From contig JAOSKU010000001.1 of the NCBI GenBank assembly GCA_027493445.1, forward strand, positions 3,182,822 through 3,246,821: a DNA stretch of 64,000 nt, given 5' to 3'. Source of the stretch: Thermoleophilia bacterium (lineage in GTDB: Bacteria > Actinomycetota > Thermoleophilia > RBG-16-64-13). A program made the translations under genes and the position numbers. Shown one piece after another: positions 1-9,086 of this stretch. Position 1 is the first letter of the stretch; the number at the start of each line of letters is the position of its first letter. The notes beneath the pieces were generated by a model, which searched no databases, was not told where the DNA came from, and saw only the letters and a list, made by a program, of their open reading frames with translations.

Positions 1-348
1 GGAACGAAACCTTTGATGTCAGCAAGACGGGTGATCCCCGCGCATCCGGTGGGATCCTGAGCCGGGAGTTCCTCGCTCGGCTCGGCATCTCTCATGTGGT
101 GGCATGTCGCTCGATGTGACGCCACCGCGTGCTCGTGGCGATCTGCCGTCTCTGCGGCGAGAACGGCCCTTCCCCAGGGGGCCGTCCGGGGGCGGAGGAG
201 GCGGGGCAGGCCATCGCTTCGGACGCACGAACTCAAGTGTGAGTCTGCTACCCTCGATGCCGTGGCCGTCATGATGCAAGGGCAGGTCGTGGACCTCACC
301 GCGACCCTGGCGATTGATTCGGCCCGGCATGCTGGGAATGCTTAGCGC
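1..348. other. No supportable gene at left edge
   Basis: This stretch has short open frames on both strands, but none has a recognisable domain, a ribosome binding site or the codon pattern of the neighbouring genes. A short GC-rich inverted repeat lies at about 163-185 (arms ACGGCC/GGCCGT). It could be a weak terminator of a gene to the left or the right, but it has no T-tract. I see nothing else. Confidence 0.5.
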
Positions 349-1080
349 ATGTCGCTGTGGCTGCTTTGTCTGGTCTCCGCGGTCGCGCTTGTTGCCGGAG
401 CGACGGCGTCGGTTGTCGGATTCGGCATCGGCAGCCTGCTGACACCGTTGATCGCCCTGCGCTTTGGAACCGACACCGCGATCTTGGTCGTCGCGCTGCC
501 TCATCTCGCGGGCAGCCTTCTGCGGGGATGGCGTCTGCGTCGTTACGTCGACAGGTCCATCATCGTCCGCTTCGGCCTTCTGAGTGCGGTTGGCGGGCTC
601 GCAGGCGCCCTTCTCTTCGCCCGATTGACCCCGGCGGCTCTCACTCCCATCCTGGGCGGGCTCTTGGTGCTCACCGCGGCTGCCGGATTGACCGGGTGGT
701 CGGATCGATGGCAGCCTCCAAAGGCGTTGGTATGGATTATCGGCGCACTCTCGGGTTTCTTCGGAGGCGTGGTTGGCAACCAGGGCGGCATGCGCGCCGC
801 CGCCTTGTCGGTGTTCGGCCTCGCTCCGGCGCCCTTCGTCGCGACATCGACGGTCGTTGGCGTGTTCATCGATCTGGCGCGGACACCGGTTTACGTGTAC
901 GAAGCCGGAGACGGCCTAGCGGGGCTCTGGCCCCTTGTGACAGTCACTGTGATCGGAGTGGTGGCGGGGACGCTCCTCGGCGAGCGTTTGCTGCTCGGTC
1001 TTTCGCCTGCGCGATTCAGAGTCATCGTGTCGGGAGCCGTTGGCCTGCTTGGATTGTGGTTCCTGGTCGGTCTGCCGTAG
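349..1080 (+). CDS. TauE/SafE (TSUP) family permease
   Basis: Predicted integral membrane permease of 243 residues with about eight hydrophobic segments. The two internal Gly-rich repeats typical of TSUP proteins are visible: VVGFGIGSLLTP near residue 23 and GFFGGVVGNQGG near residue 140. The family exports sulfite, sulfoacetate or other C2/organosulfur anions, or small organic acids, so substrate cannot be assigned here. It stands upstream of a molybdenum reductase complex on the same strand, about 280 bases away, which makes a sulfur-oxyanion link possible but unproven. No good Shine-Dalgarno is seen before the chosen ATG; the length and N-terminal hydrophobic helix fit the family. Confidence 0.85.
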   Translation: MSLWLLCLVSAVALVAGATASVVGFGIGSLLTPLIALRFGTDTAILVVALPHLAGSLLRGWRLRRYVDRSIIVRFGLLSAVGGLAGALLFARLTPAALTPILGGLLVLTAAAGLTGWSDRWQPPKALVWIIGALSGFFGGVVGNQGGMRAAALSVFGLAPAPFVATSTVVGVFIDLARTPVYVYEAGDGLAGLWPLVTVTVIGVVAGTLLGERLLLGLSPARFRVIVSGAVGLLGLWFLVGLP

Positions 1081-1358
1081 CGGGTGGGTGCCCGCCCGTT
1101 GAGACCCGCCCAGCGACGGTGGCCCGAGGTTCTTGCCCCCTCCATCGCGCCATGATACGTTGGCGCCGGTCTGAGAGCCATCGGGATCCGGCGATGCCGG
1201 GCACGTGCACGCGGAGCCGGGAGCTCCCGTTGGGTGGCGGAGCAACGAGATACACGTGAAGGACTTCACGTTCTTCAACAGCCCGCTAGGACTCTGAGGG
1301 AGCGGGGGGACAACCTTCGATGTGGCCGAGGGATGATCGGAGACAAGGCGGTGCAACG

Positions 1359-3978
1359 ATGAGCGAGCAGCGTACGGCGGTCAACGAAGATGTGTGGATC
1401 CCCACATCGTGCGGGGGCTGCTACGCGCAGTGCGGGATCAAGGCGCACCGGGTCGACGGTGTGGTCGTCGGCCTGGAGGGCAATCCCGAAACACCCGCGG
1501 GCAGCGGCCGGATCTGCGCCAAAGGCACCGCCCAGCTCATGATGCTTTACGACCGGCACCGCGTGAACTATCCGGTCAAGAGGACCAACCCGGAGAAGGG
1601 CGTGGGGGTCGATCCCAAGTGGGAGCGCATCTCCTGGGACGAAGCCCTCGAAACGATCATCTCCAAGCTCGAGAACATGAAGGACCCGCGGGGCACGTAC
1701 TTCCAAGCCACCACGGTCCAGACGAGCGAGATCCGTTTCGCCGTCCCCGCCTTCATGCGCGCCTGGGGTTTCAAGAACTACTGGGTATCGGGGGCGGTCT
1801 GTGGTGCGGGAACGGCGCCCACTTCATGAACGGGATCATGCACGCGGCCTGGTCGATCATCCCGGACTGGAACCACAACAAGTACACCATCTACTTCGGG
1901 TGCTCGAAGGGGCACGGTGCGGGGCATGCCGCCCTGCAAAGCGCCCAATGGGCCGCCGACGCTCGGGCCAGGGGCATGAAGGCGGTGGTGTTCGACCCCT
2001 ACCTTTCCACGCAGGCCTCGAAGGCCCACGAGTGGGTGCCCATCCGCGTCGGTACGGACGGGGCCGTCGCGCTCGGCATGATCAACGTCATCCTCAACGA
2101 GCTCGGCGTCTGGGACGCCCGCTACCTCAAGCTGAAGACAAACGCTCCCTACTTGATCCAGCCCGACCAGCACTACACGAGGGACCCCGAGACCGGCAAG
2201 CCTCTCGTCTGGGACGCCGAGGCGGGCCGGGCCAAGCCCTTCGACGACCCGTCCGTAGGAGATTACGCTCTCGAGGGCGCCTATGAGGTCGCCGGGACCC
2301 CCTGCACGCCTGCCTTCCAGCTCCTCAAGCAGCATGTGAAGGAGAACTATCCGTTGGAGAAGGTGGAGAAGATCACCAGCGTTCCGGCCTCCACCATCCG
2401 CCGCATCGCTGCTGAGTTCGCCGAGGCGGCCGAGATCGGTCGGACCATCACCATCGACGGCAAGGAGATCCCCTTGCGGCCGGCGGCGGCCATCTTCTTC
2501 CGGGGAAGCCAGGGTCACGTGAACTCCGGCTGGAACTGCCTGGAGATAGACCTCCTCAACCAGATCGTGGGGGCCGCCGACGTGCCCGGCGGTTCCATGG
2601 GCCACGGACCGCCCGTCTCCTACGGCCATCCCGACACCGGGAAGCCCGAAACCATACCCTACCCCTGCCCGGACGGCCTCATGGTGGTCAAGGGATGGGT
2701 CTACGATCACAAGCCGTACCCGCTCAGGGATCCGGCGCCTCCCCAGCGGCTCGACCTGCAGGATATGTATCCCTGTTCCGTCTACAACGCCTTCACGATC
2801 TGCACGCCCGAATGGGAGAAATACCGCCAGGATTTCCACATCGACTACGAGCCCGAGATCATGATCAACTTCGGCTCGAACTCGGTCATGACGATGGCCA
2901 ACGCAGAAGCAGTCACCGAGAACTTCCTGAAGAAGTTCAATTTCGTGCTGTCGTTCAACATCTTCCAGAACGAGTTCACCGAGGCGGTGGCCGACATCGT
3001 CCTCCCTGATACCAGCTTCCTGGAGCGGTACACCCCCTGCGTGACCTTCCCTCGACCTTCTCTCATCCCACCGGCATGGATCACTGGGTCTGGCAGATCC
3101 GCCAGCCGGTCGTCGAGCCTCTGTACGAGCGCCGCGACTTCAACGAGGTCATGCTCGAGCTGGCTAAGCGCCTAGGCGTCCAGGAGACGTACTACCAGTC
3201 CATCAACGACCTCATCCCCGTCCGCTACGGTGGGGAGATGGACCCCGAGTACCGGCTCGACCCCAAGGGCGACTACTCGTGGCAGGACATGATCGACCGC
3301 GTCCTCAAGGACCGGCTGGGGCCCGACAAGGGACTCGAGGCCTTGAAGAAGACGGGGCTCGAGAAATGGCCCACCAGGGTGGAGGAGATGTACTGGCGGT
3401 GGTTCACGCCCGTCCGGGTGCCGATCTACTTCGAGTACTTCCTCGAGAGCGGAGAGAAGCTCGAGAAGACGCTCCGGTCGTTCGGCCGGGAGGACATGGC
3501 CGACTTCCGGTTCTATACGCCGCTGGCCGAGTGGTTCCCCTGCCCTTCCCACGAGGAGGATGATCCGGAGCTCGACCTCTGGGCCTTCAGCTGGCGGCCG
3601 TCGTTCCACACCCAATCGTCCACCCAGAACAACCCCTGGCTCGATGAGGTGTCGGTGAACGACCCCTTCGTCTACTTGATCCAGATCAACGCCGCCACGG
3701 GCAGGAAGAAGGGCTTGAAAGACCACGACGTCGTCTGGGTGGAGAACGCGGATGGACAGAAGATCAAAGGCCCGGTGAAGCTCGTCGAGGGCATGCACCC
3801 CGAGCATCTCGGGATTGCTGGGTGTCACGGCCACTGGGCCAGGGGCACGCCCATCTCGAAGGGCAAGGGTCAATTCTTCGACGACCTCATCAATCCCGAC
3901 CTGAAGCACACCGACTCGCTGACGCAGGGGTCCGACGCCTGCGCGAAGGTGAAGATCTACAAGGCCGGGGGGAGGTGA
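1359..3978 (+). pseudogene. DMSO-reductase-family molybdopterin catalytic subunit, interrupted by two frameshifts
   Basis: Large subunit of a Mo-bisMGD oxidoreductase, about 873 residues once two single-base losses are repaired. The frame changes near 1800-1825 (just after the motif SGAVCGAGTA) and near 3045-3075 (before HPTGMDHWVW). Each shift requires one missing base. The N-terminus has C-x2-C-x3-C plus a later Cys (RICAKG), the usual [4Fe-4S] site. The Cys in SGAVCGAG is placed where the family has its Mo ligand. There is no Tat signal, so unlike periplasmic PsrA/PhsA/TtrA this subunit would stay in the cytoplasm. The start ATG follows AAGGCGG at good spacing. It is followed directly by FeS and NrfD-type subunits. 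Substrate is unknown. Either a sequencing artefact or a recently broken gene; both downstream subunits are intact, which favours artefact. Confidence 0.8.
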
Positions 3979-3983
3979 GCGGG

Positions 3984-4613
3984 ATGCCACGCTATGGCTT
4001 TGTCATCGATCTGAAGAGATGCTACGGCTGCTACTCGTGCCAAGTGACGTGCAAGGCGGCCAACCATACGCCGAAAGGCATTGACTGGGCCCGGTGCGTT
4101 CCGGCCGAGACGGGCACCTATCCCACCGCTCTGAGACAGATGCTCCCCCTCGTCTGCCAGCAGTGCAGAGAACCGGCCTGCAAGGAGGTCTGCCCTACGG
4201 GCGCGACCTCGCAAGACGAGAACGGCATCGTGCTGGTGGACAAGAACCTCTGTATGGGATGCAAGGCCTGCATCATGGCCTGCCCCTATGGTGCCCGGCA
4301 GACGGCGGAGAAGTGGCAAACCTACTTCCCCGACGCCGACGGCGGCCTCGATCCGTACGAAGCCTACGCGAAGAAGGAATGGGAGAAGACGCACGGATAC
4401 GGCATGGCCACCAAGTGCGACTACTGCAAGGACCGCGTGAGCGAAGGCCGTCTCCCCGCCTGCGTGGAATCCTGTCCGGCCAAGGCCCGTCACTTCGGCG
4501 ATCTGGACGATCCCGAAAGCGAGATCTCCATCCTGATCAGACGCGAGTACGGTTTCCAGCTCAACCCGGAGTTCGGGACCGACCCTGCGTGTTTCTATCT
4601 ACCACCGAGGTGA
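3984..4613 (+). CDS. Four-cluster ferredoxin subunit of Mo oxidoreductase (DmsB/NrfC type)
   Basis: Electron-transfer subunit of 209 residues. Four Cys groups fit four [4Fe-4S] clusters: C13-C16-C19-C23, C58-C61-C66-C70, C90-C93-C96-C100, and a fourth group with CDYC followed by CVESC near residues 155-175. This is the DmsB/PsrB/NrfC arrangement, passing electrons between the membrane quinol subunit and the Mo subunit. The ATG is preceded by GGAGG within the end of the upstream gene, so the two are translated together. The ORF also extends upstream in frame, but that part overlaps the catalytic subunit and is not family-like. It has no signal peptide, consistent with a cytoplasmic complex. 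Confidence 0.9.
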   Translation: MPRYGFVIDLKRCYGCYSCQVTCKAANHTPKGIDWARCVPAETGTYPTALRQMLPLVCQQCREPACKEVCPTGATSQDENGIVLVDKNLCMGCKACIMACPYGARQTAEKWQTYFPDADGGLDPYEAYAKKEWEKTHGYGMATKCDYCKDRVSEGRLPACVESCPAKARHFGDLDDPESEISILIRREYGFQLNPEFGTDPACFYLPPR

Positions 4614-4617
4614 TGAC

Positions 4618-5532
4618 ATGCAGCTGAAAGCGCAGAGCAAATGGGGTTGGCTGATCGCTTCGTATCTGTTCCTGGCCGGGCTGGGCGGTGGGGCCTACGT
4701 GACTGGCGTGGTCGCCGATTTCGTCGGCGGGGACTGGGCGGCTCTCGCCAAGATCGGGGTGGCTCTCGGCTTCCCCTGTGTCCTCGTGGGGAGCGTGTTT
4801 CTGATTGCCGACCTAGGCACGCCGGCCAACTTCTGGCGGGCCTTCATGCGCCCCGGCACATCCTGGGTGGCCCGGGGAACGATCATCATCTCGATCTTCA
4901 TGGTCATCGGTTTTCTGCACATCGCCCTCTGGCTGTGGCCGTTCGGCGTGCTGGAGGAGGGATCGGGTGTGCGCCATGTCATCGGCGTGGTGGGGGCTGT
5001 CTTCGCCTTCGGGACCATGATCTACACGGGACTCTTGCTGGGGGCCAACCGGCCCATCGCCTTCTGGAGCACCGCGCTGGTGCCGGTTCTGTTCCTGGTG
5101 TCGGCGCTCTCCACGGGGACGATGGCGGTCATCTTGATCTCGGCGCTGGGCGGGGAAGGCCATTCGGGGCCGGTCTCGACGCTGGCGCGTGTCGATATCG
5201 TGCTGCTCGTGCTCGAGGCGATCGTGATCGTGATGTACCTGCAGGCCACCCACCGCGTTCCCGAGTCGCGAGCGGCGGCCAGGCTGGTGCTGAGCGGCAG
5301 CGTTGCGCCGCTGTTCTGGCTCGGGGTGGCCGCCTTCGGGCTGGCCGTGCCGCTCGTCCTCGAGCTGCTGAGTGCGTATGCCTTGGACGGATCGGGTGCC
5401 GCGGTTGTGGCCGCACTCGCGGCCGTCAGCGGCTTGGCGGGCGGCTGGTGTCTGCGCCAGGTGGTCCTGTCCGGGGGCGTTCAGGCGCCGCTGAGGGCGG
5501 GCCGGTTCGAGTTCGCGCTGCCGAACGTCTGA
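4618..5532 (+). CDS. NrfD/PsrC-family membrane subunit
   Basis: Integral membrane protein of 304 residues with about eight or nine hydrophobic segments and the N-terminal Gly-rich first helix (LFLAGLGGGAYVTG) seen in NrfD/PsrC proteins. These anchors bind menaquinol and exchange electrons with the ferredoxin subunit. The ATG lies four bases after the stop of the FeS subunit, so catalytic, FeS and membrane subunits form a three-gene operon. No cytochrome-b-type His ligands are expected in this family. It converges on the CoA-transferase gene of the next operon, with only 48 bases between the two stops. Confidence 0.88.
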   Translation: MQLKAQSKWGWLIASYLFLAGLGGGAYVTGVVADFVGGDWAALAKIGVALGFPCVLVGSVFLIADLGTPANFWRAFMRPGTSWVARGTIIISIFMVIGFLHIALWLWPFGVLEEGSGVRHVIGVVGAVFAFGTMIYTGLLLGANRPIAFWSTALVPVLFLVSALSTGTMAVILISALGGEGHSGPVSTLARVDIVLLVLEAIVIVMYLQATHRVPESRAAARLVLSGSVAPLFWLGVAAFGLAVPLVLELLSAYALDGSGAAVVAALAAVSGLAGGWCLRQVVLSGGVQAPLRAGRFEFALPNV

Positions 5533-5580
5533 CCTCCGCCGAGCGAGCCGCAGAGCGAGTGCCTGACATCATTCCGACCG

Positions 5581-6768
5581 TCAGACCACGCCTCCCTCCC
5601 GGAGCGAAACGGCTTCGCCTTCGCTGAATCCCAGCTCGATCAGCACTTCGCGGGTGTGTTCACCGAGAAGTGGGGGATGGCGTCTATAGCGCGGCGGGGT
5701 TGCGGACAACTTCAGGGGACTTCCGACCAACCGAACGGTCCCGGCCGTCGGATGTGGCATCTGCACTACCATGTCACGAGCGATGACATGAGGATCAGCG
5801 AGAACCTCAGGAATCGTGTTGATCGGACCCGCTGGAATCTTGCCGGCCTTGAACAGATCGAGCCACTCATCGGCGCTTCGCGTTGTGAAATGTTCGCTCA
5901 AGACCGCGACCACCTCAGAGCGATGCTGCACCCGGGCTGGGTTAGTCGAGAAGCGTGGGTCGGCACAGAGGTCCGGAGCGCCGAGAATGTCGCAGAGCCG
6001 CGAGAACTGCGCGTCGTTTCCGACCGCCAGGTTGAAGTGTTTGTCCTTGGCCTTGAACGTCTCGTACGGCACGATATTCGGGTGAGCGTTGCCATAGCGC
6101 TTGGGCTCGGAGTCCCCCACCAGATAGTTGCTGGCCCGATTGACGAGCCACGCCACCTGGGTGTCGAGGAGGGAGATATCGATCTTTTGCCCGCGTCCCA
6201 GTATGTCCCTGGCTCGGATGGCGGCCAGGATGGCGACGGCCGCGTTCATGGCGGCAGTGACGTCCACTATGGCCAAGCCCACCTTCATCGGTGGACCGTC
6301 GGATTCCCCGGTGATGCTCATTATGCCCCCGCGTCCCTGAATGGCGAAATCGTACCCGGGCAGGTCGCGGTCCGGGCCCGTTTGGCCGTAGCCGGTGATT
6401 GAGCAGTAGACAAGGCGGGGGCTGATTTCGATCAGATCGTCGTACCCCAAGCCGAGCTTCTCGAGCGTGCCCGTCTTGAAGTTCTCCACGACAACGTCCG
6501 CGGTTCGCGCCAGGCGGCGTATGATTTCCTTTCCTTCTTCTTTCTTCAGATCGACGGTGATGCTGCGCTTGTTGCGGTTGACGCACAGGTAGTAGGCGGA
6601 TTCGGTGCCCGCCCATGGAGGACCCCATTCCCGCGTCTCGTCCCCTTCGCCAGGTCGTTCCACCTTGATGACTTCGGCTCCCAGGTCAGCCAGCATCATG
6701 GTGCAGAGCGGCCCGGCGAGAACGCGAGAGAGATCCAGTACCGTGATACCGTCAAGCGCCTGATGCAC
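5581..6768 (-). CDS. Class III (CaiB/BaiF) CoA-transferase
   Basis: Family III acyl-CoA transferase of 395 residues that moves CoA between organic acids. The N-terminal signature (LDLSRVLAGPLCTMMLADLGA) and the catalytic Asp region PGYDFAIQ near residue 140 are present, followed by the Gly loop GRGG. GTG start at 6768 with GGAGG four bases upstream. It is the last gene of a minus-strand operon behind the glycyl radical enzyme, activase and crotonase, so it probably activates the product (or substrate) of the radical reaction to a CoA thioester. BbsEF in toluene degradation is a precedent for a class III transferase after a radical enzyme, but here there is one subunit only. Substrate not determinable. 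Confidence 0.88.
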   Translation of the reverse strand: MHQALDGITVLDLSRVLAGPLCTMMLADLGAEVIKVERPGEGDETREWGPPWAGTESAYYLCVNRNKRSITVDLKKEEGKEIIRRLARTADVVVENFKTGTLEKLGLGYDDLIEISPRLVYCSITGYGQTGPDRDLPGYDFAIQGRGGIMSITGESDGPPMKVGLAIVDVTAAMNAAVAILAAIRARDILGRGQKIDISLLDTQVAWLVNRASNYLVGDSEPKRYGNAHPNIVPYETFKAKDKHFNLAVGNDAQFSRLCDILGAPDLCADPRFSTNPARVQHRSEVVAVLSEHFTTRSADEWLDLFKAGKIPAGPINTIPEVLADPHVIARDMVVQMPHPTAGTVRLVGSPLKLSATPPRYRRHPPLLGEHTREVLIELGFSEGEAVSLREGGVV

Positions 6769-6840
6769 CGTACCTCCAGTTCGTCAACGTGAGCGACTTA
6801 GCTCCGAGGGCCTCGTGGCCGTGCCGCCAGCGAGCTCGCC

Positions 6841-7653
6841 CTACCTGCATAGATACACTGCCGAACGTTTCTCAAGAAAGGCGTTGACCGCCTCGAGATG
6901 ATCCTCCGTGTGATGGCACATGCTCTGCAGCGCCGCGCAAAGGTCAAGGAAGTCCTGCAACTGCTCTCTCTGGGCCATCTTCAGTAGACGTTTCGTGAAG
7001 CGGGTGGTGACGGGTGGTTTGGCCGCGATGGAATGTGCCAGCTCGAGGGCCCGCGGCATGAGCTCGTCGGGCTCTACGACTTCCATGAGTATCCCCAGCT
7101 GAAGGGCCTCTTCGGCACCGACGATGCGCCCGGTCAGTGTGAGTTCTGCGGCTCGCTGGTAGCCAATGAGTCTCTGCAGGAACCAGGCGCCTCCGTCCCC
7201 GGGAATGATCCCCAGATTGATGAAAGTCTCGCCAAGCCGTGCCTTGGTCGACCCGATGCGCAGGTCGCACATGCAGGCCAGGTCCATGCCGGCTCCGATA
7301 GCCGGCCCGTTCACCGCTGCGATGAGCGGGATCTCGGCGCCGTGCAGGGCAAGAGGCATCTGCTGGATGCCACGCCGGTAGGTGTCCTGCAATTCCACAG
7401 GGGTACCGCCGAAGCTCCCCTTTCGGTCGCGCATGTCCTTGATGTTGCCGCCCGCCGAGAAGGCAGATCCGGCTCCGGTCATGACGAGCACCGAGATTTC
7501 GGCATTCCGGTTGCACCACGCGACCGAATCGACTATGTCATTAACCAATCCGGTTCCCGTGAGTTCGTTGCGTACATCGTCCCTGTCGAAGGTGAGCGTG
7601 GCGACCCGACTTTCGATCTCGAGTGACGACGCGGTCAGCTTCGGCGCGTCCAT
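6841..7653 (-). CDS. Enoyl-CoA hydratase/isomerase (crotonase) family protein, atypical active site
   Basis: Crotonase-fold protein of 270 residues with the oxyanion-hole motif SAGGNIKDM and the second loop GPAIGAGMDLACMCD. The ATG at 7653 has AGGAG about nine bases upstream and is preferred over an in-frame extension of ten residues. By eye alignment to rat mitochondrial hydratase, the first catalytic Glu is replaced by Asp (GAGMDLA) and the second by Phe (LGETFINLG). It may therefore be an isomerase, hydrolase or decarboxylase of the superfamily rather than a plain hydratase. It lies between the activase (gap 36 bases) and the CoA-transferase, so a CoA-linked step after the radical reaction is the likely role. 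Confidence 0.85.
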   Translation of the reverse strand: MDAPKLTASSLEIESRVATLTFDRDDVRNELTGTGLVNDIVDSVAWCNRNAEISVLVMTGAGSAFSAGGNIKDMRDRKGSFGGTPVELQDTYRRGIQQMPLALHGAEIPLIAAVNGPAIGAGMDLACMCDLRIGSTKARLGETFINLGIIPGDGGAWFLQRLIGYQRAAELTLTGRIVGAEEALQLGILMEVVEPDELMPRALELAHSIAAKPPVTTRFTKRLLKMAQREQLQDFLDLCAALQSMCHHTEDHLEAVNAFLEKRSAVYLCR

Positions 7654-7689
7654 AAGGGGCTTTCTCCTCTCCGGCCCGGCCACATGTGC

Positions 7690-8730
7690 CTAGGCCTTGC
7701 TACTCTTGGGCAGGCGATCGTAGTCAATCTCTCCGCCTCCGATGGAGCAGACTGCGTTCGCGGCCAGGGCTCGGATATGGTCGCAGTAGCGTTGGAGCCC
7801 AGCCGCATCCGCGTCCAGATCGCCGTCGATGGTTGACTCGAGGCCGACCATCTCGTACTTCGTGATTCCCAGATTGTGGTAAGGAAGGATGTTGACGGCT
7901 ATGGCTGTCCGTAGGCTGGCGATGAACCGAGCCGTCTCGCTCATGGTGGATTCATCGTCGTTGAGACCGGGGATGACCGGAAGGCGGAGCACGACCACCG
8001 GCGATGCGTGGCTTGCGGAATAGTCGACGAGTCTCCGTATGTTCTCGAGGATGAGCTCGTTCGACCACCCGGTCAGACACCGGTGTCTCTCAGAATCGAC
8101 GTGCTTCAGGTCGACGAACACAATATCGCAGTAAGGCAATAGCAGCTCAAGTCGCTCCCACTGCGCGTGGGCGGAGGTTTCGATTGCGGTATGGAGCATG
8201 AGACCGCGGGCGAGTCGGAGCACCTCGAGTGCTGCATCCGCCTGCATAAGCACCTCGCCACCCGACAGAGTGACGCCTCCTCCGCCCCGCCGGTAGAAGG
8301 TCGCGTCCTCATTCACCCGCTCGACGATCTCCAGCGGGGAGTATTCCGTACCTACGATAACCCGAGCGTGTGTCAAGCAGGCGCCGGCGCACTTTCCGCA
8401 GGCCGTGCAGCGTTGCCGGTCGGTCACCACTCGGTCGCCCTCGATACTGCAGGCGTTCTCGGGGCATACCCCGACGCACGCTCCGCACAGGGTGCACTTG
8501 CGATGGTTGTAGGCGACTTCCTGCCGCGGGGAGAGGCCGAACGGATTGCTGCACCAGACGCATCGCAGCGGGCAGCCTTTGAAGAACACATTCGTACGGA
8601 TTCCCGGTCCGTCCTCAATCATGTACCGGGAGATGTCGAATACCATCGCTTTGGTGGGTTGCCTGGGCACAGATTCGGTGGGGATGCGATTCAAACCGGT
8701 GCGCCGCACAAGTACCGGCGGGGGACGCAC
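7690..8730 (-). CDS. Glycyl radical enzyme activase (radical SAM, with two ferredoxin clusters)
   Basis: Radical-SAM activating enzyme that makes the glycyl radical on its partner. The SAM cluster motif C-x3-C-x2-C (CPLRCVWC) follows the family N-terminus VFDISRYMIEDGPGIRT. An inserted ferredoxin-like domain carries two [4Fe-4S] motifs, CTLCGACVGVC and CTACGKCAGAC, as in activases of glycerol dehydratase, benzylsuccinate synthase and hydroxyphenylacetate decarboxylase but not PFL. Family similarity begins about residue 29, so Met at 8646 may be the true start; no strong Shine-Dalgarno decides. It directly follows the split glycyl radical enzyme genes on the minus strand. Confidence 0.92.
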   Translation of the reverse strand: MRPPPVLVRRTGLNRIPTESVPRQPTKAMVFDISRYMIEDGPGIRTNVFFKGCPLRCVWCSNPFGLSPRQEVAYNHRKCTLCGACVGVCPENACSIEGDRVVTDRQRCTACGKCAGACLTHARVIVGTEYSPLEIVERVNEDATFYRRGGGGVTLSGGEVLMQADAALEVLRLARGLMLHTAIETSAHAQWERLELLLPYCDIVFVDLKHVDSERHRCLTGWSNELILENIRRLVDYSASHASPVVVLRLPVIPGLNDDESTMSETARFIASLRTAIAVNILPYHNLGITKYEMVGLESTIDGDLDADAAGLQRYCDHIRALAANAVCSIGGGEIDYDRLPKSSKA

Positions 8731-8773
8731 TACCGGTGCTTATCGGTCCCGGAGCTCTTCGAGACCGTCGTTT

Positions 8774-9055
8774 CTAGAAGCGATGCTCGGTGCGGCTGAT
8801 GACGTCGTCCTGCACCCGTCGCCCGAGGTCTGTGAAGTACACGCTGTATCCAGCCACCCGGACCATGAGCGTCGGGTACTTCTCAGGATGCGCTTGGGCG
8901 TCCACCAACGTTTCCTTGTTCAACGTGTTGAACTGGATGTGCTCCACACCGTGGTCATTGAGGGTGGTTCGCACCAGGTTCATGAAGCTGCGGATACCCG
9001 CCGGGTTGTACTCCGGCTCTCGATACGTGGATTCTGGGGTGTCCAGCGTGAGCAT
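8774..9055 (-). CDS. Stand-alone glycyl-radical-domain subunit of the split GRE
   Basis: A 93-residue protein that is only the C-terminal glycyl radical domain of a GRE. It has HIQFN, AQAHPEKY and the radical loop RVAGY with Gly69 as the predicted radical site, then ends ISRTEHRF like full-length enzymes. Its ATG has a textbook AAGGAGG seven bases upstream, and the reading frame differs from the upstream gene, whose TAA lies 31 bases earlier. So this is an independently translated subunit rather than a read-through. YfiD/GrcA is a known free glycyl radical domain, but it supplements an intact PFL; here the partner lacks the domain altogether. It probably docks into the barrel subunit's active site and is radicalised by the activase encoded next. 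Confidence 0.9.
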   Translation of the reverse strand: MLTLDTPESTYREPEYNPAGIRSFMNLVRTTLNDHGVEHIQFNTLNKETLVDAQAHPEKYPTLMVRVAGYSVYFTDLGRRVQDDVISRTEHRF

Positions 9056-9086
9056 TTCTGTGCCTCCTTGGTCGGTGCGGGCTTCT

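Noticed and set aside
8774-9055. Spare-part glycyl radical protein (YfiD/GrcA) for an intact PFL
   Set aside because: No intact PFL with its own glycyl domain is in the window, and the adjacent barrel gene lacks exactly this part. A YfiD role cannot be excluded if such a PFL exists elsewhere.
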